From Microbacterium gorillae (lineage in GTDB: Bacteria; Actinomycetota; Actinomycetes; Actinomycetales; Microbacteriaceae): a stretch of 64,000 bases of DNA. A program made the position numbers and the translations under genes. Positions 1 to 8,790 of this stretch are shown piece after piece. Where the stretch lies: assembly GCF_000826185.2 (NCBI RefSeq), contig NZ_LN648871.1, forward strand, positions 62,001-126,000. The letters are read 5' to 3'. Each line of letters opens with the position of its first letter. The first letter of the stretch is position 1. The notes under the pieces were generated by a model. The model had not been told where the DNA came from. It did no database searches and saw nothing but the letters and a program-made list of their open reading frames with translations.

Positions 1-819
1 GATGCCGACGGTGACGGTGGAGCGGTCACGCAGGAAGATCTGCGGGTCGCGCGAGTAGCCGGCACCACCCGGGCTGCCCGTGGAGATGAGGGTCCCGGGC
101 AGCATCGTCATCGATGTGGACAGGTGCGCGACGAGTTTGGCGACCGACCGCACCATCTGGTCCGTGTTGCCGTCCTGCACCAGATGGCCGTCGATGTTGG
201 TCCAGATGTGCAGGTCCTGCGGGTTCGGCACCTCGTCGGCGGTGACGATGTACGGCCCGGTGGGCGTGAAGCCGTCGAAGGACTTGCAACGGCACCACTG
301 CGCCTCGGCGAACTGGATGTTGCGGGCGGTGATGTCGTTGACCACGGTGTAACCCCACACGTGATCGAGCGCTTCCGCCTCGGTGACGTCCTTCGCCCGG
401 CGGCCCATGACCACACCCAGCTCGGCCTCGTAGTCGACGGACTCGCTGAGCGATCGTGGCCAGCTCGTGGTCGCGTCGTGTCCGGTGAGCGAGTTCGGCC
501 AGAGCGTGAACACCGTGGGGGCGGTGTCGGTCTTCAGGCCCAGCTCACTGGAGTGCGCGGCGTAGTTCAGGCCGATCGCGAGGATCACCGGCGGCTGCTG
601 CACCGCGGAGGCGAACGTCAGACCGTCGACCGGAACGCGCTGCTCGCCCGGCAGCGCCGCGCGGACGCGATCCAGTTCCGCATCGCCACCGGCGATGAGA
701 TCGTTGAGAGTGGTGGGGGCATTCGGGTAGAGCTCGGGAAGGGGCACGGCGAAGTCGCCGTCGATCACGCAGAGGGTGGGATCCGAGCTCGCCGACAGAT
801 TCACATGGGCGAAGCGCAT
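1..819 (-). CDS. Fumarylacetoacetate hydrolase (FAH) family protein, 3' end beyond window
   Basis: The first 273 codons of a minus-strand gene run off the left edge without a stop. The protein begins MRFAHVNLSASSDPTL, has a short N-terminal domain, then the FAH core: LAIGLNYAAHSSE (substrate-site loop), the acidic metal-binding stretch SVDYEAELGVVMGR and GYTVVNDITARN, and a C-terminal LISTGSPGGAGYSRDP, which is the usual FAH 'TGTPxGVG' turn. Family members cleave C-C bonds in 2-keto or acylpyruvate substrates, often in aromatic degradation, with a divalent metal. The exact substrate cannot be read from sequence. A -10-like TAGATT (826-831, minus strand) ends 6 nt before the ATG, suggesting a leaderless transcript. 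Confidence 0.85.
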   Translation of the reverse strand, partial: MRFAHVNLSASSDPTLCVIDGDFAVPLPELYPNAPTTLNDLIAGGDAELDRVRAALPGEQRVPVDGLTFASAVQQPPVILAIGLNYAAHSSELGLKTDTAPTVFTLWPNSLTGHDATTSWPRSLSESVDYEAELGVVMGRRAKDVTEAEALDHVWGYTVVNDITARNIQFAEAQWCRCKSFDGFTPTGPYIVTADEVPNPQDLHIWTNIDGHLVQDGNTDQMVRSVAKLVAHLSTSMTMLPGTLISTGSPGGAGYSRDPQIFLRDRSTVTVGI

Positions 820-907
820 GCCTCCAATCTACCCGTGAGGCGCCTGGGGGCGCCCGATGCGGCCATTGTGATCGCGGCGCGACCGATCGACCACCTAGGG
901 TGATGTC

Positions 908-2263
908 ATGACGTTCGAGCCTGGTCAGTACCAGCGGCCGGCGGGGGGAACGCCGCAGCACGGCCCGGATCCCGCCGCAGCGCCCGGTTCCACCCCGCAG
1001 CAGCCGTACGGCCAGCCGCAGCAGCCGTATGGACAGCCGCAGCCGCAACCGTATGGCCAGCAGCAGCCGTATGGCCAGCCGCCACAGCAGCAGCCGTATG
1101 GCCAGCCGCCACAGCAGCAGCCGTATGGCCAGCCGGTCCGATACGCCGCTCCCGCACCGGCGCCCGCGCTCGCGCAGCCGGCGCTTCCCGTCCCACAGGC
1201 GAAGGGCCGCCACGTCGCCATCTGGCTGTTCGTGCCGCTGGCGATCCTGCTGCTGTGCCTGATCGCCTACTTCCTGGTCTTCCTCGGCCCCACCGCAACC
1301 ACGGTCGCGTTCTTCGTCGCCCTCGTCCCGCTCGCGATCGTGCTGGTCGGCGCGTTCCTCATCGACCGGTGGGAACCGGAACCGATGTCACTGGTGCTGT
1401 TCGCGCTGGGATGGGGCGCGATCGTGTGTGTCGTCGTCGCCCTGCTGGTCGATCTCCTCCTGCTCGTCATCGTGCCGAAGAACGAGCTGTCCGACGTCCT
1501 GAGCACGGTGGTGCAGGCGCCCCTGGTCGAGGAGGCCATCAAGGGTCTCGGGGTCGTGATCATCTTCTACCTGGGTCGTCGAGCGTTCGACGGACCGCTG
1601 GACGGCGTGGTCTACGCGATGCTCATCGCCGCCGGTTTCGCCTTCACGGAGAACATCCAGTACTTCGCGATCAGCCTGATCGAGGGCGGCGGCGGACAGA
1701 TCACGTTCACCTTCCTCCTGCGCGGGATCATGTCGCCGTTCGCCCACGCGATGTTCACCTCGGTGACCGGATTCCTCGTCGGCATGGCGGCCCAGCGCGG
1801 TCGTCGCGGCAACGTGTGGGGAATGTACGCGCTCGGCGTTCTGATCGCGGCGCTGCTGCACGCGTTCTGGAACGGCTCGCCGATGTTCTTCGACTTCTTC
1901 CTGCTCTACGTCGTCGTGCAGGTGCCGCTGTTCCTCCTGTTCATCGTCGGCATCATCATCCTGCGACGAGAAGAGGCCAAGCTCACCCGGACGCGGCTGG
2001 GGGACTACGCCACCGCCGGATGGTTCACGCCACAGGAGGTGGACATGCTCGCTACGCCCGCCGGGCGACGGGCCGGGATGCGATGGGCGAAGGCGCTGCC
2101 GGGGGACCGCGGTGGCATCATGAAGTCCTTCATCCGGGATTCGGCGTCGCTCGCGGCGACGCGGCAGCGCGCGATCTCCGGTCGCGACGCGCAGGCGGGA
2201 CAGGACGAGTGGACGCTGCTCACGCGCACCGCCGCCGAACGTCAGGCGCTGCTGTCGCGCTGA
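908..2263 (+). CDS. PrsW family intramembrane metalloprotease
   Basis: A 451-residue multi-spanning membrane protein. Residues 1-75 are a Pro/Gln/Tyr/Gly-rich cytoplasmic tail built of PYGQP repeats. From about residue 100 there are some eight hydrophobic segments with the PrsW signature: VEEAIKGLG (catalytic Glu pair), FAFTENIQYF and histidine motifs FAHAMFT and LHAFWN that should bind zinc. PrsW enzymes cut membrane-bound proteins such as anti-sigma factors in B. subtilis; the substrate here is unknown. The C-terminal 80 residues are hydrophilic. A TAGGGT hexamer (896-901) ends 6 nt before the ATG and there is no clear Shine-Dalgarno, so the mRNA is probably leaderless. Confidence 0.9.
   Translation: MTFEPGQYQRPAGGTPQHGPDPAAAPGSTPQQPYGQPQQPYGQPQPQPYGQQQPYGQPPQQQPYGQPPQQQPYGQPVRYAAPAPAPALAQPALPVPQAKGRHVAIWLFVPLAILLLCLIAYFLVFLGPTATTVAFFVALVPLAIVLVGAFLIDRWEPEPMSLVLFALGWGAIVCVVVALLVDLLLLVIVPKNELSDVLSTVVQAPLVEEAIKGLGVVIIFYLGRRAFDGPLDGVVYAMLIAAGFAFTENIQYFAISLIEGGGGQITFTFLLRGIMSPFAHAMFTSVTGFLVGMAAQRGRRGNVWGMYALGVLIAALLHAFWNGSPMFFDFFLLYVVVQVPLFLLFIVGIIILRREEAKLTRTRLGDYATAGWFTPQEVDMLATPAGRRAGMRWAKALPGDRGGIMKSFIRDSASLAATRQRAISGRDAQAGQDEWTLLTRTAAERQALLSR
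994..1138 (+). repeat. PYGQP-coding tandem repeat in the PrsW gene
   Basis: Seven variants of a QPYGQ unit are encoded here. The last two full units, 1079-1105 and 1106-1132, are exact 27-bp copies (nine codons, PPQQQPYGQ). Such proline/glutamine/tyrosine tails are common on actinobacterial membrane proteins and may mediate protein contacts. Exact copies make the length prone to slippage. Confidence 0.85.
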
Positions 2264-2441
2264 CGCGCCTGCGGTTCCGCGCCGGGGCGGACAGACTGAA
2301 CGCCCGGTGCCGCGGCGATGCCTGCGAGTCCTCCGGGCGTTCAGTTGATCTGCCCTCAGCATGCGACGCAATCCCGGGGAAGTCAAGACCTCGGGCGGCG
2401 GTCGGCGCCCACGTCCGGCCGGTGTCGGTCAGAATGGACTC

Positions 2442-2810
2442 ATGACTGATCGCACCAAGCCCGAATTCGACGCCCCCACCGGTCCCGCTCCGTCGGAGCT
2501 GGTCATCCGCGACATCATCGTCGGCGACGGTGATGAAGCCAAGCCCGGCGACACCGTCACGGTTCACTACGCCGGTGTCGAGTACGACTCCGGCGAGGAG
2601 TTCGACTCGTCGTGGGGCCGTGGCGAGTCCATCCAGTTCCCGCTGCGCGGCCTGATCCAGGGCTGGCAGGAGGGAATCCCCGGCATGAAGGTCGGTGGAC
2701 GCCGCGAGCTGACCATCCCGCCGCAGCTGGCCTACGGCCCCGCCGGCAGCGGACACTTCCTCGGTGGCAAGACCCTGATCTTCATCATCGACCTGCTCCA
2801 GGTCGGCTGA
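2442..2810 (+). CDS. FKBP-type peptidyl-prolyl cis-trans isomerase
   Basis: A 122-residue single-domain FKBP. It has the canonical landmarks: TVTVHYAGVEYDSGEEFDSSW, split here as VTVHYAG and the FDSSW loop, then FPLRGLIQGWQEGIPGMKVGGRR and the LAYGPAGSG flap, ending LIFIIDLLQV. There is no signal peptide or lipobox, so a cytoplasmic folding catalyst is likely. An upstream in-frame ATG exists at 2361, but the family alignment and a CAGAAT hexamer (2430-2435) ending 6 nt before 2442 favour this start. A strong hairpin follows the stop codon. Confidence 0.92.
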   Translation: MTDRTKPEFDAPTGPAPSELVIRDIIVGDGDEAKPGDTVTVHYAGVEYDSGEEFDSSWGRGESIQFPLRGLIQGWQEGIPGMKVGGRRELTIPPQLAYGPAGSGHFLGGKTLIFIIDLLQVG

Positions 2811-2824
2811 ACCACCCCGGCGCA

Positions 2825-2856
2825 GAAGACCCCCGGACGATGATCCGGGGGTCTTC
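2825..2856. terminator. Bidirectional hairpin between FKBP and MFS genes
   Basis: A perfect 13-bp stem (GAAGACCCCCGGA and its complement) with a 6-nt loop lies between two convergent stop codons. There is no long T-run, as is usual in high-GC actinobacteria. Confidence 0.8.
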
Positions 2857-2861
2857 CGCGT

Positions 2862-4157
2862 TCACGGCTGCGGGTGCTGCGCGTCGTAGTCGCGGAACCG
2901 CGGCGACAGGCGCACCAGCGTGGCGACCAGCACCACGATGATGATTCCGCCGAGCAGGGGTGGGAACCACAGGGCGGAGATGGTCGCGAGCGTGCCGGCG
3001 TACAGCGCCCCGAGGCGAGGACCGCCGGTGACGACCACGGTGAAGATGCCCTGCAGACGCCCGCGCATGGTGTCCGGCACGGCGGACTGCATCATGGTGG
3101 ATCGGTAGATCGCGCTGACGTTGTCCGACGCTCCGGACAGCGCGAGCACGATGCTGGCGAGCACGATGAGCACGATGTTCGGGGTGTCCGCATCGACGTG
3201 GCCGGGGGAGAAGAAACCGAATGCGGCGGCGAGCAGGATCAGACCGAACGCGGCGATCGTGCAGCCGTAGACGATGATGGCGCGCTCGATGCCGCGGCCG
3301 TGCCAGCGGTACCGTCCCACCGGACCGGAGAACAGGCTGGACAGGAACGCGCCGGCGGCCACGGCTGCGGTGAGCACGCCGGTGGTGACCGCTCCGCCGC
3401 CGAGCAGCGTCACCCCGATCGCCGGCAGCAGGGTGATGGGCTGACCGAACGTCATCGCGATGATGTCCAGGATGTACTGCAGGCGGATGTTCGGGGCGTT
3501 GCGCAGGAAGCGCCACCCGTCCTTGAGTGACGCCAGGCCGGGTCGGACGATCTCTCCCTCCGGCTTCAGCGACGGCAGTGTCCACAGACCCAGGAAGAGG
3601 CTCACCATCAGCACGACGTCGATGGAGTAGGTCCACGCGTAGCCGGTGGTCGCGACCAGCACGCCGGCCAGCGCCGGTCCGGCCATGACCATGATGCCCA
3701 TCGTGATACCGCCGAGCGCGGACGCCGCGGGCAGGAGTTCGCGCGGGATGAGTCGGGGCACGATCGCGCTGCGCGTGGTCATCACGATCGAATTCGCGGC
3801 CGAGTTGACGATCGACAGCCCGTACAGCCACCACACCGTCTCGCCGTTCGCCCACGCCAGAACGGCCAGCAGCACGGTGGAGACGAAGGTCACCGACGCC
3901 GCGATCAGGGCGACCTTGCGGCGGTCGAACGCGTCCGCGAGCATTCCGCCGTACAGGCCGGCGATGATCATCGGCACGAGGCCGGCGACCGCGACCATCG
4001 ACACCGCGAACGTCGATGAGGTCAGCTGGTACATGTGCAGCATGACGGCCGTGATCGTCAGCTGACCGCCGAGACCGGACAGGGTGGAGCCGATCCACAT
4101 TCGCGTGAAGGCCGGGCTGGCTCGGAACGGTCGCAGGTCGATGAATGCGCCGCTCAT
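2862..4157 (-). CDS. MFS transporter, EntS-like (MFS_3) family
   Basis: A 431-residue permease with about twelve hydrophobic segments. The MFS signature between TM2 and TM3 is GGMLADAFDRRKVAL. The opening FRASPAFTRMWIGSTLSGLGGQ resembles the drug/siderophore exporter branch typified by EntS. The substrate is not determinable. It is convergent with the FKBP gene and divergent from nothing close; about 45 bp separate it from the stop of the minus-strand uridylyltransferase gene, so co-transcription with that gene and the LOG gene upstream is possible. Confidence 0.88.
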   Translation of the reverse strand: MSGAFIDLRPFRASPAFTRMWIGSTLSGLGGQLTITAVMLHMYQLTSSTFAVSMVAVAGLVPMIIAGLYGGMLADAFDRRKVALIAASVTFVSTVLLAVLAWANGETVWWLYGLSIVNSAANSIVMTTRSAIVPRLIPRELLPAASALGGITMGIMVMAGPALAGVLVATTGYAWTYSIDVVLMVSLFLGLWTLPSLKPEGEIVRPGLASLKDGWRFLRNAPNIRLQYILDIIAMTFGQPITLLPAIGVTLLGGGAVTTGVLTAAVAAGAFLSSLFSGPVGRYRWHGRGIERAIIVYGCTIAAFGLILLAAAFGFFSPGHVDADTPNIVLIVLASIVLALSGASDNVSAIYRSTMMQSAVPDTMRGRLQGIFTVVVTGGPRLGALYAGTLATISALWFPPLLGGIIIVVLVATLVRLSPRFRDYDAQHPQP

Positions 4158-4201
4158 GCGGCGTCCGTGCGGTGTCGGGGGCGGAAGTGCACCCTTCGAG
4201 G

Positions 4202-5638
4202 CTACCCGGCGGCGCGGGGGAGGTCGGTCGCGACGTCATCCGGCGTGACCGACGAGTGTGCGGCATCGCCGAGGTCGCTGTTCTCCGCGACCCGGGTGCC
4301 GTCAACCGCGTCCACGACCGCCGCCCCGTGCACGCGGACGCCGGCGCCGAAGTGCACGTCGCCGATGACCGTGAAACTGGTCGCGTCCCGCAGGGAGGGC
4401 ACGCCGTCCGGGAAGCGTTCGTCGAAGTCGTCGATCAGACGGAAGTGCCGGCGGTCCAGTTCGACGAACGGCACCGCATCGCTGACGAGGTGCAGCGCGG
4501 CCTCGGGGGAGAGGGCGTACACATCGGAGCGCAGGACGAGCAGGTCATCCGTGGTCTTGACGGGCACGAAGCGGTCGCGACCCACCGCGATCGTCCGGGC
4601 GTTCGGGAACACCTCGATCGCCGAGCCCATCGCCGATTCCAGCTGGATGACGGCAGGGCTGGACGGATCGGACGGGTCCACGGTCTTGTGGTTCGCGATC
4701 ATCGGCAACCCGAGCACGCCGTCGTGCTCGTCGAGGACGTCGCGCAACGCGGCGAGATCGAGCCAGAGGTTGTTCGTCGAGCAGTACTGATGCCGGGTGA
4801 GGTCGGCCAGTGCGACGCGGTCCTCCGGCAGTGTCTGGGCCGTCTCGCGCAGCACGATCGCCCCGTCCGAACGCCGACGAGCGAAGTGCCCGCCCTTGCG
4901 ATCGGATGCGGTGCGACGGACGGCTTCAATCGCCAGTGGGGCGCCGGATTCGGCGAACCAGCCGGCCACTCGTGCGTCCGGGATCGCGCCGAGATTGTCC
5001 GAGTTCGACACGAACGCATAGCGATAGCCGTCCGCGATCAGTCGGTCCAGCAGGCCGCTGCTGCGCAGGGCCGGGTAGATGTCGGCGTGACCCGGCGGGC
5101 ACCATTCCAGTTCCGGGTCGGCGGGCCAGTCAACGGGGGTCAGGTCGTCCGCGCGGAGCTTGGGCTCCTTGCTCTGCAGGAACTCGAGGGGGAGGTCGCC
5201 GACCGGCAGATCGGGATACCGCTCGAGCGCTTCGAGACTGTCCGCGGAGGTGCGGAAGCTGTTCATCAGCAGTAGCGGCAGACGGGCGCCGTACTGCTCC
5301 CGCTGGTGCAGCACCTGCTGGGCGATCACGTCCAGGAAGGTCAGCCCGCCCCCGATCTCGAGGAGCGATTTCGCCCTGTCCATCCCCATGGACGTGCCCA
5401 GTCCGCCGTTGAGCTTGATGACCACGGTCGCGCCGATGGCCTCCGCCGCGACGGCGTCGTCGACCCGCACGTCGCTGAGCGATTCCATCTCCAGCGGCTC
5501 AATGCTCGACTCGGGAATCATCCCGGTCTCGCCGCGCTGGAGGTGGACGTAGTGATCGGCGAACGTCGCTGTGGCGACCTCGTCCACTCCGGCTGCACGC
5601 ATTTTCGCGCGCGCCTGATCGAGCCCCGTCATCGTCAT
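4202..5638 (-). CDS. UTP--glucose-1-phosphate uridylyltransferase (UDPGP family)
   Basis: A 478-residue enzyme that makes UDP-glucose from UTP and glucose-1-phosphate for cell-envelope glycans. The nucleotide-binding loop KLNGGLGTSMGMDRAKS is exactly that of the eukaryote-type UDPGP fold, and the FVSNSDNLGA and NNLWLDL blocks follow; this differs from the short GalU type. The C-terminus forms a left-handed beta-helix-like tail (FGAGVRVHGAAVVD). The start at 5638 is preferred over one at 5683 because TACGAT (5646-5651, minus) ends 7 nt before it; a second ATG lies two codons inside. The gene is 41 nt downstream of the LOG gene. Confidence 0.9.
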   Translation of the reverse strand: MTMTGLDQARAKMRAAGVDEVATATFADHYVHLQRGETGMIPESSIEPLEMESLSDVRVDDAVAAEAIGATVVIKLNGGLGTSMGMDRAKSLLEIGGGLTFLDVIAQQVLHQREQYGARLPLLLMNSFRTSADSLEALERYPDLPVGDLPLEFLQSKEPKLRADDLTPVDWPADPELEWCPPGHADIYPALRSSGLLDRLIADGYRYAFVSNSDNLGAIPDARVAGWFAESGAPLAIEAVRRTASDRKGGHFARRRSDGAIVLRETAQTLPEDRVALADLTRHQYCSTNNLWLDLAALRDVLDEHDGVLGLPMIANHKTVDPSDPSSPAVIQLESAMGSAIEVFPNARTIAVGRDRFVPVKTTDDLLVLRSDVYALSPEAALHLVSDAVPFVELDRRHFRLIDDFDERFPDGVPSLRDATSFTVIGDVHFGAGVRVHGAAVVDAVDGTRVAENSDLGDAAHSSVTPDDVATDLPRAAG

Positions 5639-5679
5639 GACTGCGATCGTAAGCGATTTCTGATCAGCCCGAAAACGGG

Positions 5680-6795
5680 TCAACGCGCCATATCGCCGAT
5701 GTCAAGGGCCGCGGGAACGTCCGCGACGCCGGCGACGAGGTGCACGGCGTCTGCCATCGGACGGCCTCGGCCCAGGGTGCTCAGCAGCTGCCAGGCGGGG
5801 AGATCCCGGGTCCACTGGGCCTCACCGACGAGCACCATCGGGGCGACGTCCGCCCCCTCGGCGTAGTAGTTCTCGCAGGCGTCCGCGAAGATCTCGGACA
5901 CGGTTCCCGCGGCTCCCGGCAGGAAGACGGTACCCCCGCCGCACCGTGCGATGAGGGTCGCCTCGCGGATCGGATTGGCGAAGTACTTCGCGATGACGGT
6001 CGCGAACTGGTTCGGCGGCTCGTGCCCGTAGAACCACGTCGGAATCCCGACCGAGCGCGCGCCGTTCGGATATCGCTCCCGCACCGCGCGCGCGGCGTTC
6101 GACCAGTCGTCGATGTCCGGTGCGAAGGAGGGGGCCACCTCGAGCGTGCGCAGCGCGTCGTCGAGGGCGTCATCGGATTCCTCCGCGAGGTAGGCACCGA
6201 GGTTCGCCGCTTCCATCGCGCCGGGGCCCCCGCCGGTGAGCACGGTGCGTCCGGCCCGGGTGAGGGTGCGCGCCAGCTCGGCGGCATCGCGGTAGGCCTT
6301 CTCTCCGCGATCCACCCCGTGTCCGCCCATGATGCCGACCACCCGGTTCGGCGCGGTGTCGGCGAGCTCCGCATCGAGCGCGGCGGTGATGGCATGGTCG
6401 TGCAGGGCGCTCGCCAGAGAACCGGCCACCGAGGGCCGACGGCTCTGACGTCGTGACCACGCGTAGACGGCGGCGTCGAGTCCGGACGCGTAGGGTCCCT
6501 GTCCGTACAGCTCGTCGGCGGAGTAGGCCTCGTCGCGGTACGGATCGAAGGGCACGTCCGGGATCGAGGGGAACACCAGCGCGCCGGCGTCCCGCAGGCG
6601 TTCTTCCACACCGGGCGGGAAGGTGCACCCCAGGAAGATCGCGCCGGAGACCAGCGAACGCAGCAGGGCATCGGAACGGTCGGTGAGATCGACCGAGTCG
6701 ACCACGACGCCACGCAGGGAGGGGTGGTCGCGATGCGCGGGGATGAGGCGGTCGAACCGCTCGATGGTGTCGACCTGTCTGACCTGTCGGATCAT
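5680..6795 (-). CDS. LOG family protein (Rossmann fold, possible nucleotide monophosphate hydrolase)
   Basis: A 371-residue protein. The C-terminal half has the LOG/lysine-decarboxylase-like fold: NRVVGIMGGHG, TVLTGGGPGAMEAANLGA, and LPGAAGTVSEIFADA near residue 310. The classical LOG motif is PGGxGTxxE; here the second Gly is Ala (PGAAGTVSE), while the Glu is kept. LOG proteins release cytokinin bases from ribotides or act on purine nucleotide phosphates. The N-terminal 140 residues are an extension seen in long LOG members. The function of this longer subgroup is not known to me. It is divergent from rpsO. Confidence 0.82.
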   Translation of the reverse strand: MIRQVRQVDTIERFDRLIPAHRDHPSLRGVVVDSVDLTDRSDALLRSLVSGAIFLGCTFPPGVEERLRDAGALVFPSIPDVPFDPYRDEAYSADELYGQGPYASGLDAAVYAWSRRQSRRPSVAGSLASALHDHAITAALDAELADTAPNRVVGIMGGHGVDRGEKAYRDAAELARTLTRAGRTVLTGGGPGAMEAANLGAYLAEESDDALDDALRTLEVAPSFAPDIDDWSNAARAVRERYPNGARSVGIPTWFYGHEPPNQFATVIAKYFANPIREATLIARCGGGTVFLPGAAGTVSEIFADACENYYAEGADVAPMVLVGEAQWTRDLPAWQLLSTLGRGRPMADAVHLVAGVADVPAALDIGDMAR

Positions 6796-6875
6796 ACGCG
6801 TCCCCGTTCGCCATGGTGCTGAACCGACCCTAGTCGCGCACCCCGCCCGTGTCCCGGGTGCGGCTGGAGGTGATG

Positions 6876-6881
6876 TAGACT
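6876..6881 (+). promoter_or_regulatory. Likely -10 element of the rpsO promoter
   Basis: TAGACT is preceded by TGATG, giving a TGATG-TAGACT block typical of housekeeping actinobacterial promoters. It leaves a leader of about 80-85 nt before rpsO that could hold the S15 autoregulatory RNA known in other bacteria. No consensus -35 is evident. Confidence 0.45.
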
Positions 6882-6970
6882 CGTGTGGTTGCCGTTCGAT
6901 CGGCCGCGGATAAAGAGAGCTCGCACATCAGGTGTCGGGCGCCGCGCAATGACGAGAGAGGGGATCACCT

Positions 6971-7240
6971 ATGGCACTGGAAGCAGACGTCAAGAAGGCG
7001 ATCATCGAAGAGTACGCGACGCACCCCGGTGACACCGGATCCCCCGAGGTGCAGGTTGCGATGCTGTCGCAGCGCATCAAGGACCTCACCGAGCACCTGA
7101 AGGAGCACAAGCACGACCACCACTCGCGTCGTGGTCTGTTCCTGCTCGTCGGTCAGCGCCGCCGCCTCCTGGGTTACCTCCAGGATGTCGACATCAACCG
7201 TTACCGCTCGCTGATCGAGCGTCTCGGCCTGCGTCGATAA
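6971..7240 (+). CDS. rpsO: 30S ribosomal protein S15
   Basis: An 89-residue S15, full length for the family. It starts [17 protein letters not shown] and contains [17 protein letters not shown], the conserved HDHHSRRGL and [12 protein letters not shown] segments that contact 16S rRNA helices 20-22. The ribosome-binding site is GAGAGGGGAT. In many actinobacteria rpsO is followed directly by pnp; here about 20 kb of other genes lie between them. A strong terminator hairpin follows within 40 nt, so rpsO is transcribed alone. Confidence 0.98.
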   Translation: MALEADVKKAIIEEYATHPGDTGSPEVQVAMLSQRIKDLTEHLKEHKHDHHSRRGLFLLVGQRRRLLGYLQDVDINRYRSLIERLGLRR

Positions 7241-7276
7241 GCAGCAGCCGCGTACAATCGCGCAGAACATTCTTGA

Positions 7277-7308
7277 AGAGGGCCGTCCCAGGTGTGGGGC
7301 GGCCCTCT
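7277..7308 (+). terminator. rpsO terminator hairpin
   Basis: A 13-bp stem AGAGGGCCGTCCC / GGGGCGGCCCTCT with one G-T wobble and a 6-nt loop, 36 nt after the rpsO stop and before the convergent rraA stop. Confidence 0.85.
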
Positions 7309-7327
7309 TGCCGTTCCCGGACGCGCG

Positions 7328-7795
7328 TCAGCGCGTGACCAGCACGCCGTCCTCGTCGGCGTAGAGGTGCGCTCCGGGACGGAAGGTGACGCCCCCGAAG
7401 GAGACCTCGACGTCGGTCTCACCGGCGCCGTTCTTCGCGCTCTTGCGCGGGTTCGTGCCCAGGGCCTTCACGCCGAGGTCGAGGGATGCGACCGCGACGC
7501 TGTCACGGATGGCGCCGTGGATCACCACACCCGCCCAGCCGTTGGCGACCGCCGAGGCGGCGATGAGGTCGCCCATCAGCGCGGTCTGCAGGGACCCGCC
7601 GCCGTCGACCACCAGGACCGCGCCGTTCCCGGCCGTCGCCAGCACCGCCTTGACCAGGGCGTTGTCCTCGTGACACCGGACGGTGCGGATCTCGCCGGCG
7701 AATCGCGTCCGTCCGCCGCAGTCGCGCAGCTGCAGCGAGAGTGACTGCAGATCCTCTCCGTGCTCGTCGTACAGGTCGGCGGTGCTGATCGTCAT
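7328..7795 (-). CDS. rraA: RraA family protein (ribonuclease E activity regulator RraA)
   Basis: A 155-residue protein alignable end to end with RraA. The active-site-like segment GDLIAASAVANGWAGVVIHG followed by AIRD matches the G-x20-R-D signature used by HMG/CHA aldolases of this fold. RraA in E. coli binds and inhibits RNase E and RhlB. Short family members in actinobacteria are annotated either as the regulator or as 4-hydroxy-4-methyl-2-oxoglutarate aldolase; sequence alone does not decide. It is convergent with rpsO, sharing the hairpin at 7277-7308. Confidence 0.85.
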   Translation of the reverse strand: MTISTADLYDEHGEDLQSLSLQLRDCGGRTRFAGEIRTVRCHEDNALVKAVLATAGNGAVLVVDGGGSLQTALMGDLIAASAVANGWAGVVIHGAIRDSVAVASLDLGVKALGTNPRKSAKNGAGETDVEVSFGGVTFRPGAHLYADEDGVLVTR

Positions 7796-7908
7796 GCGTG
7801 TCCCTTCGTCGGTGCCAGCGTACGTGTCGGGTGATTCCCGGCCGCCGGACGCCTCCGGTGAACTCCGCCGTCACCGCCCGTTCATCGGCGATGGCTGGAG
7901 TGAGGGGC

Positions 7909-8790
7909 ATGAGCTACGTGGGTCGACTCGCGGTGTTCGCCATCGGCGCCGCCGGCGTCGGTGCGGTCGCGCTCGGTGCGCGTCGCGGGCTGCGGCGCCA
8001 GGCGGCGATCGCCCGGCGACGCATCGGCAAGCCGCTCGGGGAGGACGCCGTCGATGCGGACCGGGTCTGGCGCCCGAAGCTGCCCGGCCCCCCGGTCGAG
8101 CTCGTGCTGCTGGGCGACTCCCTGGCCGCCGGACTCGGCGCGAGTCGGCCGAAGCAGACGCTGGGCGGGCGCTTGGCCAAGGGGCTCGCGCGGGCGATCA
8201 CGCATCCGGTGCGGTTGCGCACCGCCGCCGTCGTCGGTGCGGAGTCATCCGACCTGTCCGTGCAGCTGTCGTCGCTTCCGGCGGGGTACCGGCCGGACGT
8301 GGCGGTCATCGTCGTGGGTGGCAACGACGTCACGCATCGCGTGCCGCCGGCCACGTCCGCGGCGCATCTGCGGGCGGCGGTCGATGCGCTCCGGGATCGG
8401 GGTGCCGCGGTGGTCGTGGGGACATGCCCGGACCTCGGCGCACTGCGTCCGGTGCCTCAACCGCTGCGCCGCCTCGCCGGAACTCTTTCGCGCGTGCTCG
8501 CCGGGGCGCAGCGCCGCGCGGCTCTCCGGGCCGGGGCCGTGCCGGTGGATCTGCGGCGCGCGGTGGGTCGCCGGTTCCGATCCGACCCGGACGAGATGTT
8601 CAGCATCGACCGCTTCCACCCCTCGGCCGCGGGCTATCGCCAGACGACCGCCGCACTTCTGCCCGCCGTCGTCGTGGCGCTCCGCTCCCGGGCGGGAGAT
8701 CAGGCCGGAGTGGCGACCAGGTCGGGGTGGTGGATGGCGGCGACGTCCGGGTGCGCGCGCAGGCGGGACTTCAGGGCGTTCTCGCCGTAG
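7909..8790 (+). CDS. SGNH/GDSL hydrolase family protein, membrane anchored
   Basis: A 293-residue protein. An N-terminal hydrophobic segment (YVGRLAVFAIGAAGVGAVAL) should anchor or export it. SGNH blocks are in order: VLLGDSLAAGLG (nucleophile Ser), VVGGNDVTH (Gly/Asn oxyanion region) and DRFHPSAAGY (catalytic Asp and His). Substrate unknown; carbohydrate esterase or lipase activity is possible. GGAG at 7897-7900 sets the start at 7909 over upstream ATGs at 7891 and 7798. The last 30 codons overlap the convergent oxygenase gene by 91 nt. Confidence 0.85.
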   Translation: MSYVGRLAVFAIGAAGVGAVALGARRGLRRQAAIARRRIGKPLGEDAVDADRVWRPKLPGPPVELVLLGDSLAAGLGASRPKQTLGGRLAKGLARAITHPVRLRTAAVVGAESSDLSVQLSSLPAGYRPDVAVIVVGGNDVTHRVPPATSAAHLRAAVDALRDRGAAVVVGTCPDLGALRPVPQPLRRLAGTLSRVLAGAQRRAALRAGAVPVDLRRAVGRRFRSDPDEMFSIDRFHPSAAGYRQTTAALLPAVVVALRSRAGDQAGVATRSGWWMAATSGCARRRDFRAFSP

